Assembly (NCBI GenBank): GCA_963787675.1 | Contig: CAWBDV010000003.1 | Coordinates: 1,240,001-1,304,000 of the forward strand | Reading direction: 5' to 3' | Length of the DNA: 64,000 nt | Origin: JAJPKK01 sp963787675 | GTDB lineage: Bacteria > Pseudomonadota > Alphaproteobacteria > Rhizobiales > Xanthobacteraceae | Position numbers and translations under genes: made by a program | Part shown: piece by piece, positions 18,974-27,461 of the stretch | How the letters are laid out: the number at the start of each line of letters is the position of its first letter | Numbering within the stretch: position 1 is the first letter of the stretch | The notes under the pieces: model-generated | Told to the model about the DNA's origin: nothing | The model's input: the letters and a program-made list of their open reading frames with translations, nothing else | The model's database searches: none

Positions 18974-20080
18974 TCAGGTGATCGAGCCGACGACGCCTTC
19001 GAGCAGGTAGTTCATCTGGTCGAGGTACGGGTCGAGATTGTCGTAGCTCTTGTCGATGACGACTTTGCCGGTCTTGTTGTCCTTGAGCGGACCGACGTAG
19101 ATCGGCTTACCCTTGCGCAACCCTTCGATCGCCGCCAATGCCGCCTTGCGCCCCGCTTCGGTGGCGCCGGCGCCGAACGGCGAGTTCCGAACCATGTCCT
19201 TCTCGTAGCCGCCGGCGACCATGTTGGGCAGCTTCTTGCCGCTCGCAAGATCGGTGGCGTAGCTCTTGTAGATCGTCTCCCACTTGTACTCGGCGCCGGT
19301 GACGAAGCCCTTAGGCGCGAGCGGGCTCTGGTCCGAATTGTGGCCGCAGGTCTTGGCGCCGCGCTTCTCGGCGGTCTCGATGACGACCTTCGGTCCGTCG
19401 ACGTGGCAGGTGATGACGTCGTTGCCGGCGTCGACCAGGGCATTGACCGCCTCGGCCTCGCGGACCGGCAGCGACCAGTCGCCGGTGAAGATCACCTGCA
19501 CCACCGCCTTCGGATTCGTCGACTTCGCGCCGAGCATGAAGGAGTTGATGTTGCTCAGCACCGAGGCGATCGGCTTGGCCGCGACGAAGCCGAGCTTGTT
19601 GGACTTGGTCGCGAGGCCGGCTGCGACGCCGTCCACGTAATGGGCCTGGTTGAGGTAACCGAAGTAGCTGCCCAGGTTTTTGGGATGTTTTTCGGCATTC
19701 CACAGCGGGGCGGCATGGCGCCATTCGACCTTTGCATATTTTTTAGCCAGATCGATCATGAACGGGTCAAAATATCCGAACGAGGTCCCCAGGATGATGT
19801 TCGCGTTGTCCAGATTGACCATGGACTCCATGGTTTTGGCGCACGCATCGGTTTCCGGGACGTTTTCTTCCTCGACGGTCTTCACGCCCGGCAGCGTCTT
19901 CAAGGCCTTGACGGCGACCGCATGTGCTTGATTCCACCCGAAATCGTCCTTCGGACCCACATATACGATGCCGATCATGATATCGGCGGCGAGCGCGACC
20001 CGCGCGCCTGAGCCCGCGACTACCAGTCCGGCGCCAAGGCCTTCCAGCAATTCGCGGCGTGACAATTTGATCAGCGTCAT
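18974..20080 (-). CDS. BMP-family ABC transporter substrate-binding protein (system 2)
   Basis: 368 residues; first gene of the second importer operon. The N-terminus has SRRELLEGLG followed by a hydrophobic stretch and VALAAD, resembling a Tat-type signal although the twin arginine consensus is not perfect. The family hallmark IVYVGPKDDFGWNQAHA follows, then LGTSFGYFDPF and a CHVDGPKVVIE block. A strong GGAGAGGA ribosome site lies just upstream of the ATG. The ligand may be a purine, ureide or amide, judging by guaD, biuH and amiF in the same operon (inference). Confidence 0.9.
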   Translation of the reverse strand: MTLIKLSRRELLEGLGAGLVVAGSGARVALAADIMIGIVYVGPKDDFGWNQAHAVAVKALKTLPGVKTVEEENVPETDACAKTMESMVNLDNANIILGTSFGYFDPFMIDLAKKYAKVEWRHAAPLWNAEKHPKNLGSYFGYLNQAHYVDGVAAGLATKSNKLGFVAAKPIASVLSNINSFMLGAKSTNPKAVVQVIFTGDWSLPVREAEAVNALVDAGNDVITCHVDGPKVVIETAEKRGAKTCGHNSDQSPLAPKGFVTGAEYKWETIYKSYATDLASGKKLPNMVAGGYEKDMVRNSPFGAGATEAGRKAALAAIEGLRKGKPIYVGPLKDNKTGKVVIDKSYDNLDPYLDQMNYLLEGVVGSIT

Positions 20081-20243
20081 CAGATCCTCTCCCTACGACT
20101 TCGAACGGCAACGCGTTCGCGAAGCCCGGGATTGCAAGGCTTATGCCATGGGTTCCGGCGCCGGCGTCGCAGCGGCGAGTGCAATGGCCGTCCCAAAAGC
20201 GGCACGGCTTTTGCCATCAGTTCGCAAAACCGTGGTGAACCTC

Positions 20244-21209
20244 ATGCAAGACATCATTCGAGAGATGAAAATACCTGTCATCGACGTTGGAGCGCTGATC
20301 GTCGGCAGCGACCCTGACGAGGTCGCCCGCGCCATCGGGCACGCCTGCCGCGAGACGGGCTTCTTCTATGTGACGAACCACGGCATCGCGGCCGGGCTTG
20401 TCACCCGCGTCTTTTCGATGTCGCAGAAATTCTTCGGCCTTCCGCTTGCCGAGAAACAACGCGCCGCGTTCTCCGGGCCGTCGGGCAACCGCGGCTGGAT
20501 CAAACTTGGCAATGAGGCGCTCGATCCGAAGAAGCCTTCGGACATCAAGGAGGCGTTCAACATCGGGCTCGAGCTCGCAGCGAACGATCCTGAGATCATC
20601 GCCGGCAAGCCGTTCCGGGGCCGCAATGTCTGGCCGGAGGTCGCGGATTTCCGCACCGTCATGCTCGCGTATTTCGACGCGTGTTGGGATCTTGGCCGCA
20701 CCTTGCATCGTGCGTTTGCCATCGACCTCGACCTGCCGCCGGATTATTTCGCAAGAACGTTCGATCGGCCGATGGCGACGCTCCGCCTGCTCCACTATCC
20801 GCCGGCGCCGCCCCGGGTCCTCGAAGGGCAGTTGGGCGCCGGCGTCCACACCGATTATGGCAACGTGACCCTGCTCGCGACCGACGAGGTCGGCGGCCTG
20901 ATGGTGCGCCATCGCTCGGGCGAATGGATCAAGGCGCCCGTCATCCCCGGCGCTTTCGTCTGCAACATCGGCGACTGCCTGATGCGCTGGACGAACGACG
21001 TCTATGTGTCGACGCCTCACAAGGTCGAGAGCCCGCCGGGCCGCGACCGCTATTCGGTCGCGTTCTTCCTCGACCCCAACCCGGACGTCGAGGTCGCGTG
21101 TCTGCCCACGTGTCTCGCGCCGGGGCGTGCACCGAAATATAATCCGGTGACCGCCGGCGATTTCCTTCACTCGCGCCTCGCACCGACCTACGAGCAGAAG
21201 CGCGGATGA
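20244..21209 (+). CDS. 2-oxoglutarate/Fe(II)-dependent oxygenase (IPNS-like)
   Basis: 321 residues (314 if the ATG at 20265 is used). The N-terminal DIOX_N region has IPVIDVGAL and GFFYVTNHGI. The C-terminal double-stranded beta helix has the iron ligands in HTDYGNVTLL and STPHKVE and the 2OG-binding arginine in RYSVAFFLDP. These enzymes hydroxylate or desaturate small molecules. The substrate is not evident; divergence from the second importer operon with a shared 163-base promoter region hints that it may act on something imported by it. I chose the ATG at 20244 because nothing upstream resembles the family. Confidence 0.85.
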   Translation: MQDIIREMKIPVIDVGALIVGSDPDEVARAIGHACRETGFFYVTNHGIAAGLVTRVFSMSQKFFGLPLAEKQRAAFSGPSGNRGWIKLGNEALDPKKPSDIKEAFNIGLELAANDPEIIAGKPFRGRNVWPEVADFRTVMLAYFDACWDLGRTLHRAFAIDLDLPPDYFARTFDRPMATLRLLHYPPAPPRVLEGQLGAGVHTDYGNVTLLATDEVGGLMVRHRSGEWIKAPVIPGAFVCNIGDCLMRWTNDVYVSTPHKVESPPGRDRYSVAFFLDPNPDVEVACLPTCLAPGRAPKYNPVTAGDFLHSRLAPTYEQKRG

Positions 21210-21266
21210 GATTGGGTGGCAACGCCTCCGGTTCGGTAAGCGTTGTCACCATTCCCTGGGTCATCC

Positions 21267-22172
21267 TCAGGTTCTGCTCACGATTTGAGGCGCGACCTCG
21301 CGGCGACCGCGCTGCATAAAGACGTCGAGCATGACGAATACGGTCACCGTGCCGACGCCGGCGAGCGTGAGCAGGCTCCAGTCATAAGCGGGCGACGGCA
21401 CCGAGATCAGGAACGACAACATCGGTTGTGCGGCCATGCAGATCATGACAGTGAGTTCGTCGACCCGTCGCAGTGCCACCTGCAGCAGCAGGAGCGGCAC
21501 CAGGACGCCGATCGTACCCACCACGGCCATCAGCGCCATCGCGCTTGGCTCCGGCACGGCGACGGCCGGACTCTCCAGCGCGAACCAGGCGATCGAAACG
21601 GCGATCGTCAGGTAGAAGCGATGCGCGAGCACTGAGGCGGAACTCCATCCGTTGATGGCGAGCTTTCGGCAGGTCGTCGCCGAAAACGCCGAGGCCGTCC
21701 CCGTGACCATCGAGGCGATGATCGCGGTCCAGACCATGGCGCCGGAGGGCTCGGCAAGCGAGGCCGCGACCTCGGCCCACGACAGCACGGCGCAGCCGGC
21801 GAGAATACCGGTGCAGGCCAGCACCCGTATCCTCGGGGGCCAAGTCATGCTTTGCACGCTGGTGAGCGCGACCGCAGTCAAGAGCGACATGCCGATCTCA
21901 ATGCAGGCGAACAACGCCGGCGGCAGATACTTGAGGGCAAAAAACAGGCCGATGAAGCTTGCCGCCGTCCAGACGTTTGCGAGCACCAGCATGCCGCGTG
22001 CTTCGCGCGGCATGCGCAATCGTACGATGGCGAGAAACACCGCCGCCGTGAGCGAGATGCTGACGAGAATGAACAACGGCGTCGAAATGCTGACGAGGAA
22101 GGTGCCGTAAAGCACCTTCCCCACCGATTGCATCGCGACCGCCGCGATCGTGAGCGCCGGTCCCCCGTCCAT
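21267..22172 (-). CDS. EamA/DMT-family transporter
   Basis: 301 residues with about 10 hydrophobic helices arranged as two EamA halves, as in drug/metabolite exporters. The ATG at 22172 lies 2 bases after the stop of the ATP-grasp gene, so the two are probably co-translated. A membrane exporter directly behind a carboxylate-amine ligase recalls amino-acid-ligase loci in which the product is exported; here that is inference only. Confidence 0.82.
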   Translation of the reverse strand: MDGGPALTIAAVAMQSVGKVLYGTFLVSISTPLFILVSISLTAAVFLAIVRLRMPREARGMLVLANVWTAASFIGLFFALKYLPPALFACIEIGMSLLTAVALTSVQSMTWPPRIRVLACTGILAGCAVLSWAEVAASLAEPSGAMVWTAIIASMVTGTASAFSATTCRKLAINGWSSASVLAHRFYLTIAVSIAWFALESPAVAVPEPSAMALMAVVGTIGVLVPLLLLQVALRRVDELTVMICMAAQPMLSFLISVPSPAYDWSLLTLAGVGTVTVFVMLDVFMQRGRREVAPQIVSRT

Positions 22173-22174
22173 GA

Positions 22175-23462
22175 TCAGGCCCCCACCAGGGCGTCGGCGG
22201 ACCTGACGCCATAGAGTTCGCCGCGCTTCTCCCACGCCCGGAACGTCTCGATGTCGGACGCGATCTGATCGGGATCGTCATGGACGAGATAGACCACGCC
22301 GCCGCAGCAAAGCCAGTCGGCGGTCTTCCAGATGCGGGAGCCCTTGGCCAGCGGCCGGTAATGGGCATGGAACGAACGCAATTCGCGCAGGCGAATAAGA
22401 CCCTCGGTGCTGCGCACGACGCCGGCGTCCCGGAAGTTGAAGAGCACCATGGTCATGTGCCGCTTGCGCCGGTAGTGACCCTGCGCAAACAGTGCGTCGG
22501 CCTCCGGCGCGTGGCCCGCCAGCACCTGCGCGTAGACCATCGCCTGGCTTTCGATGTCCGCGAAGCGATAGGAGGGCCGGTCCATGGCGGCGCCCATCAG
22601 CCGCGCGCCGGTCGACGAGTGCCGGGCCATCGGGCGTCCACTTGAGTTCACTGTGGCTCGCACCATTCTCTATGCCGAGCGCGTCGAGAACGGCGAGCGT
22701 GTAGTGCATCAGCGCCTGGGTCCGGGTCGCGCTCGGATCAAGCAGGTTGATGTCGTGCGGCACCACCGCCGAACCGCGCATGGTCGCTGCCTGTGACCAG
22801 GCATCGGTGATGTAATGCCTGCCGTTCCAGCTCACCGCATTGACGATGAACTGCGGCCCGCTGAGGTAGGTCTGCAGGAGCATGCGCTCGTTGCGGCAGC
22901 CCATGAAGTTCTCGCGACCAAGCTCGTTCGCAAAAGCGGCGTCGATGTCGGCGGGGCTGCGGCAGATCGAGACCCCGTCCGATCCCGCGCTCGCGAGCGG
23001 CTTCACCACGATCGGCCACTCGCCTTGGCGATCGGCCCAGGCTCTCGCCGCAGCCGCCGTCGATGCGCGGGTCTGCTCCGCGGCGTGCAAGCCATGCCGG
23101 CGGACTGCCTCGATCATGTTGAATTTGTCCCGGCGCGCATTGAAGGTCTCGATCCGGTTGGTCGGCAGGCCCATGCGGTGCGCAATCTGCTCGGCGAAGG
23201 TCACGCCCCACTCGGACCCGGCGATCACCGCATCCGGCCTGAGTTCGCCAAGCACCGCAATGGCAGCGTCGGCGTCGCCGACATAGCCGAGATTGCCGTC
23301 GTAGAAAGTCGCCGTGAACGACCCCGCAGCCGGCGCTGGAATTCGCGCGGTGGATTGCAAATGGATGCATTCGACGTCGCGTTCCAAAAGCTCCGGCAAC
23401 AGGTCGCGTGCCGTGGAATAACCGTCGACGACGACGATGCGTTTCTGTTCGGCGTTGCTCAT
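22175..23462 (-). pseudogene. ATP-grasp carboxylate-amine ligase, frameshifted
   Basis: The first part (ATG 23462) reads as an ATP-grasp ligase: IVVVDGYSTARDLLP, AGSEWGVTFAEQIAHRMGLPTN, WPIVVKPLASAGSDGV (ATP-binding lysine), and ASHSELKWTPDGPALV. At about 22607-22614 the frame breaks: GARLMGAAMDRPSYRFADIE and the rest of the C-terminal domain continue in another frame to the stop at 22175. Restoring two bases (VEIGARL-like instead of VDRR) would give one protein of about 429 residues. Such enzymes join a carboxylate to an amine with ATP, e.g. dipeptide ligases. It is either a sequencing indel or a real loss of function. It is divergent from an AraC-type regulator. Confidence 0.8.
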
Positions 23463-23585
23463 GTGAAGAGGCTCCATTCGAGCCTGCCCGCCCGGCTCAT
23501 CCGGACGGTGCGTCGGCTTGGCCGTCGTTATCGGTCCAAGCGGCGCCCTTGACTTGTCGCGGTTCGCACGCGCCCTTATCGTATT

Positions 23586-25061
23586 TTGCAATTCTTCACG
23601 GAGGGCGCCGCGACGAAGCCCATCCACACCATACCCGCGGGACTTGTCGGCGAAGTACGCCGGTCCGTCGCCGGCGCGCGGCTGCACATTGACCATCGCC
23701 ATAGCGAGCTTGAATTCGACCTCGTCATCAAAGGGGCAGGCAGCTTTACGCTCGATGAGCGCAATTATGTCCTCAAACCTGGGACGCTGATCTGGCTGGT
23801 GCCCGACCAGCAGCACCGTCTGGTGCGCTCGCCCGGACTTGAAATGTGGGTCGTGAACATCCGGCCCGAACTCATCGAACCCGAACAGATCGCCCAACTG
23901 GCGACGCGGCCGCTGCGGCAGCTGCCGGGCGAGGAGCTTGTCGATCTCGACCGTTTGCTGAGCCAGGTCTCTCAGGATTCCGACGACCCTGCGGTCTATA
24001 ACGCCGGTATCACCTATCTCGCGAAGCGCGCTTGGCGCGCGAGCCGCGACAGCCCGCCGGCGCGCGCCCGTCCAATGCATGCCGCGGTCGCGCGCGCTCT
24101 CATGTTGTTGCGCGAAAGCGGGGCAGCGCTGTCGCTCTCGGAACTCGCCGAGGCGGCCGGCGCGACCGCACCCTATCTCAGCCGCCTCCTGATCGAGCAC
24201 ACCGGACGAAGCTTCGTCGATTGGCGCAATCGCATCCGCCTCGACCGGTTCATGGAGGCTTACCGCCCCGGCACCAATCTGCTGACCGCCGCGTTCGACG
24301 CGGGCTTCGGCAGCTATGCCCGCTTCAATCGCATCTTCAATGACATCATCGGCTGCTCGCCCAGTGAATGGGTGAAGCGGACGCAAGACCGCGATCCTGG
24401 CACCGCAGCGGTGCAGCCGGTCGACTACGGGGTGCCGCGGGCTCCAAGTTTCAGTGCGCGGCAACGCTGGATCGGCCTCGTGCCCTTGGTTGCGCCGGCG
24501 ATCACTACGCTGCTCGGCAAGAGCTTCATCGACCGATTGCTCGCGGCGGCGCCGAGCGACGTCCCGGACTCGCAAGAGCCATTCGAACCCTTGGAGGCGC
24601 GCTTGCCGGCGCCGGAGCGGAAGCGGCTGATCGTTTCATTGCGGCACGACCATCCCGATCTCGCCGACGACCTCGCGCAATTGATCGACAGCCATGACTT
24701 CGCCGCCACCTACACTCAGGTTCTCGCCGCGTTCGGGCTATCGGCAACGCGGCTGCTCGACGCCGTGACGGCGCTGTTCACGGTGGTGTGGGTCGCTTCA
24801 GGCCACGGCACCGACCCTGGTCAACCCCATGTCGACGGGGTGCGCCGGCAAGTGCAACGCTCGGCGCCAAGCTCGCCCGGCTCGATCGGCGGACCGCGCA
24901 GGATGCCCACACCGCGCTGCTCTGCCATTTCGTCATCACTTACCGGGCGCTCGAAGCAGCGCGCGCCAGTGGCGATCCGCGTGCCTTCGATCTGTTGCGC
25001 GACGCCGCCACGCGATACGGCCACGAGGCCTTCGGCGCCGACATCGCCGACATTGACCTGA
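23586..25061 (+). CDS. AraC-family transcriptional regulator with C-terminal extension (tail frameshifted)
   Basis: 491 residues as read from TTG 23586. Residues ~1-100 form a cupin-type sensor (HRHSELEFDLVIKG, DQQHRLVRSPGLEMW). Residues ~155-265 form the double HTH of AraC proteins (LSELAEAAGATAPYLSRLL and FDAGFGSYARFNRIFN). A further ~130-residue extension is unusual for the family. From about 24855 the frame reads as low-quality Ser/Pro-rich sequence, while another frame continues sensibly (LGAKLARLDRRTAQDAHTALL) to 25156, so the natural end is probably 25156. It is divergent from the ATP-grasp/EamA genes and likely regulates them. Confidence 0.8.
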   Translation: MQFFTEGAATKPIHTIPAGLVGEVRRSVAGARLHIDHRHSELEFDLVIKGAGSFTLDERNYVLKPGTLIWLVPDQQHRLVRSPGLEMWVVNIRPELIEPEQIAQLATRPLRQLPGEELVDLDRLLSQVSQDSDDPAVYNAGITYLAKRAWRASRDSPPARARPMHAAVARALMLLRESGAALSLSELAEAAGATAPYLSRLLIEHTGRSFVDWRNRIRLDRFMEAYRPGTNLLTAAFDAGFGSYARFNRIFNDIIGCSPSEWVKRTQDRDPGTAAVQPVDYGVPRAPSFSARQRWIGLVPLVAPAITTLLGKSFIDRLLAAAPSDVPDSQEPFEPLEARLPAPERKRLIVSLRHDHPDLADDLAQLIDSHDFAATYTQVLAAFGLSATRLLDAVTALFTVVWVASGHGTDPGQPHVDGVRRQVQRSAPSSPGSIGGPRRMPTPRCSAISSSLTGRSKQRAPVAIRVPSICCATPPRDTATRPSAPTSPTLT

Positions 25062-25316
25062 CGAGCCGAGGATTTGTCCGGCCCGGCAGGCGCGAGGCCC
25101 GGCGCAAGAGCGGGATGCGGCCATCGCGCAAAGCCAGCGTGCCGGTGTCCGGGTAACCCCCCTCCAGCGCCGAATTCGGGCCCTGTCATCCCACCCCGAC
25201 CCGCTTTGTGGCCCGACCCTCCCGCTTGCGAGATAAGGTGATCGAGTTGTGAACGTTGACGAGGCGTTAACAGCGTTCGCTTAGCGTGCGGCTCTTGTGG
25301 AGCCCATCGAGCAAAC

Positions 25317-26582
25317 ATGTCTCTGCCCGGCCCGATTCTCGTCATATCCGACCGACCTGACCGCAAGATCGTGACCGCCCTCTCGGCGGCTGGCGCATTC
25401 CCGGTGGTCGAGAGCACGCTTGCCGAGGCAGCGGACGCCATCACCCGCGTCGAACCCGCCGCCGTCCTGTTTGCCGATGCTGACGTCGTGCCGGTCCAGA
25501 GCGTCGCCGACACCCTTATGGATGCGATCGACGCCGTGCCGGCGCCCTTCATGCCGGTCGTGGCGAGAGCCGCCGAGTGCGGCGCGACGATCCTCGACGT
25601 GCTGCCGATCAAGGCGGACGCGCCAAGCGAGCAGATCGTCGCCCGGCTTGGCGCGGCGCTCCGCGTGCGCCTGCTGCATGCGACGGTGCTGCGCCGAATC
25701 GACACCCTGCGCGGCAACGGCGCCGAGGTTCCCGATCTGCCGGCGACCGATCCGCTCGATGAAGCGACCGTGATGGTAACCGGGCGCGGACGCACCTATC
25801 CCGCGCTGTCAACCGCGGTGGGCGAGCGGGTCGGACTAATCGGTGCCCTGTCGGTCGAGACCGCCGCCCATCACCTCAATAACCGCGACATCGACGGTAT
25901 CATCATCGGCGAAGGCTTCGGCCAGAGCACGGTCTCGGCCTTCCTGACCGCTCTCACCTCTGACTCCCGTTTTCGCGACCTTCCTGTCGCCGTCGCCTGC
26001 GAGCTTCCGCCCGGCATCGAGCGCGGACGCATCGCGTGCCTCGAGCCTGTGGACGGGGAACCCGAAGACATCGTCGCCCATATGCTCCCGATGGTGCGCG
26101 TGCATGCGTTCTCGTCGCGGCTGCGCCGCCACGCTGCGACGCTCGACGCCCGCGGCATGATCGATCCACAGACCGGCCTCCTCACGGCTCCCGCGTTCGA
26201 GCGCGATTTGCCGAAGGCGGTGCGCGACGCCCACCAGCACGGCACCCCGATGTCGATGGCGCGGTTTGCCTTCCCGGCCGGCCTCGCCCGCCGCACCCGG
26301 ACCGACGTGGCGCGACTCGCGAGCCGCCTGATCCGCAATGCCGACTTTGCCCGCCAGGAAGAGGATGGCACCATCGTCGTGGTGTTTGCCGGCTCAGGGC
26401 TCCATCAGGCGCACATCGTCACGCGGCGCATCGCGAGCGTGATGCGACACACCGTGCTCGACCGTACGCTTGAGGACGGCCCGCTGCGGCCCATGGTGAC
26501 GCTCGCCGCATTGAAGGCGACCGATACGCCCGAGTCGCTCCTCGCCCGCGTGTCGGAAACCACGACGGTCGCCGCGGAATAG
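25317..26582 (+). CDS. Receiver-like protein with a degenerate GGDEF domain
   Basis: 421 residues. Two N-terminal receiver-like regions (ISDRPDRKIV and a second around ERVGLIGALSVETA) precede a C-terminal GGDEF-like domain starting at DPQTGLLTAPAFERDL. Where the catalytic GG(D/E)EF loop should be the sequence is QEEDGTIVVVF, so diguanylate cyclase activity is not expected. The architecture recalls PleD/PopA-type cell-cycle proteins of alphaproteobacteria, in which degenerate GGDEF domains bind c-di-GMP or act as scaffolds (inference). Single gene with its own ATG after GAGCAAAC. Confidence 0.7.
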   Translation: MSLPGPILVISDRPDRKIVTALSAAGAFPVVESTLAEAADAITRVEPAAVLFADADVVPVQSVADTLMDAIDAVPAPFMPVVARAAECGATILDVLPIKADAPSEQIVARLGAALRVRLLHATVLRRIDTLRGNGAEVPDLPATDPLDEATVMVTGRGRTYPALSTAVGERVGLIGALSVETAAHHLNNRDIDGIIIGEGFGQSTVSAFLTALTSDSRFRDLPVAVACELPPGIERGRIACLEPVDGEPEDIVAHMLPMVRVHAFSSRLRRHAATLDARGMIDPQTGLLTAPAFERDLPKAVRDAHQHGTPMSMARFAFPAGLARRTRTDVARLASRLIRNADFARQEEDGTIVVVFAGSGLHQAHIVTRRIASVMRHTVLDRTLEDGPLRPMVTLAALKATDTPESLLARVSETTTVAAE

Positions 26583-26652
26583 CCGCGATCGGCGGTTGAT
26601 TTTCCGCTGTAAAGCGCCAATCTCCCAAGATCATAGCGGCAAGGAGTAGCCG

Positions 26653-27351
26653 ATGCCCGCCGACCCCATCAGCACGCGCGCGCCCGTTCTCCAAATCGAT
26701 ATGGTCTCCGACGTCGTCTGTCCGTGGTGCTTCGTCGGCAAGCGCCGGCTGGAAAAGGCGATCGCGCTGCAGCCTTCGATTCCGGTTTCGGTCCGTTACC
26801 GGCCCTACTTCCTCAATCCGTGGGTGCCGCGCGGCGGCATCAGCCGCGAGGAATATCTCACCACCAAGTTCGGCTCGGTCGAGCGCTACAAGACGAACGC
26901 ACAGCGCATCGTCGCGTTGGCGCGCGACGAGGGCCTTGCGTACAATCTCGACGGCATCGCCCGTCAGCCCAATACGCTCGACTGTCACCGGCTGATCCTG
27001 TGGGCCGGCGAGAGCGGCAACGCCGGGCGCATGAAGCAGCGCCTCATGGAGCTTTACTTCACGGAAGGCGCCGATCTCACCGACACTGAGGTGCTGGTCG
27101 GGGCCGCGCGGGACTGCGGCATGGATGCCGACGCCGTGCGCCAACGCCTTGCCAGCGACGAGGACGTGGTGCGCGTGTCGACCGAGGCTGAGAACGCCAA
27201 GAATGCCGGGATCGAGGGCGTTCCCTGCTTCATCTTCGGCGGAATGTTCGCGGTGTTGGGCGCACAGTCTCCCGAGTATCTCGCCGATGCCATCGCACGG
27301 GCTGCCGCCGAGGGTGACAAGCGCGCCGCCGCCGAGGTCGCGACGGCGTAA
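26653..27351 (+). CDS. DsbA-family oxidoreductase (FrnE-like)
   Basis: 232 residues, cytoplasmic (no signal peptide). The thioredoxin active site is CPWC in SDVVCPWCFVGKRRLEKA, and the late cis-proline loop GVPCFIFGG is typical of FrnE/2-hydroxychromene-isomerase-like DsbA proteins. A strong AAGGAG site lies before the ATG. Members act as disulfide isomerases or in oxidative-stress resistance. The substrate is unknown. The stop is immediately followed by a long palindromic repeat that probably ends the transcript. Confidence 0.88.
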   Translation: MPADPISTRAPVLQIDMVSDVVCPWCFVGKRRLEKAIALQPSIPVSVRYRPYFLNPWVPRGGISREEYLTTKFGSVERYKTNAQRIVALARDEGLAYNLDGIARQPNTLDCHRLILWAGESGNAGRMKQRLMELYFTEGADLTDTEVLVGAARDCGMDADAVRQRLASDEDVVRVSTEAENAKNAGIEGVPCFIFGGMFAVLGAQSPEYLADAIARAAAEGDKRAAAEVATA

Positions 27352-27452
27352 CGGAGCGCGGGCGTCCCGCCCGCTATTTCTTTACCTACGACTTTCTGAA
27401 AGAAGAGACTTTCTGAAAGAAGACAAGGTGCGGGCGGGACGCCCGCGCTCCG
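27352..27452. repeat. Long palindromic repeat with tandem 17-mers in the loop
   Basis: Arms of 23 bp at 27352-27374 and 27430-27452 are perfectly complementary and very GC-rich (core GCGGGCGTCCCGCCCGC). The 55-base loop contains two adjacent identical 17-mers (27390-27406 and 27407-27423, GACTTTCTGAAAGAAGA), themselves near-palindromic. It fills the whole gap between the DsbA-like gene and the amidase gene, so it can act as a terminator, but its shape is that of a dispersed repetitive element. Confidence 0.85.
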
Positions 27453-27461
27453 AGGAGCCCC

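Noticed and set aside
20100..20135. CGAACG-N6-CGTTCG inverted repeat in the divergent region
   Set aside because: Arms of six bases are expected by chance in GC-rich DNA.
27390..27423. Possible CRISPR repeat pair
   Set aside because: Two adjacent identical 17-mers without spacers and no cas genes.
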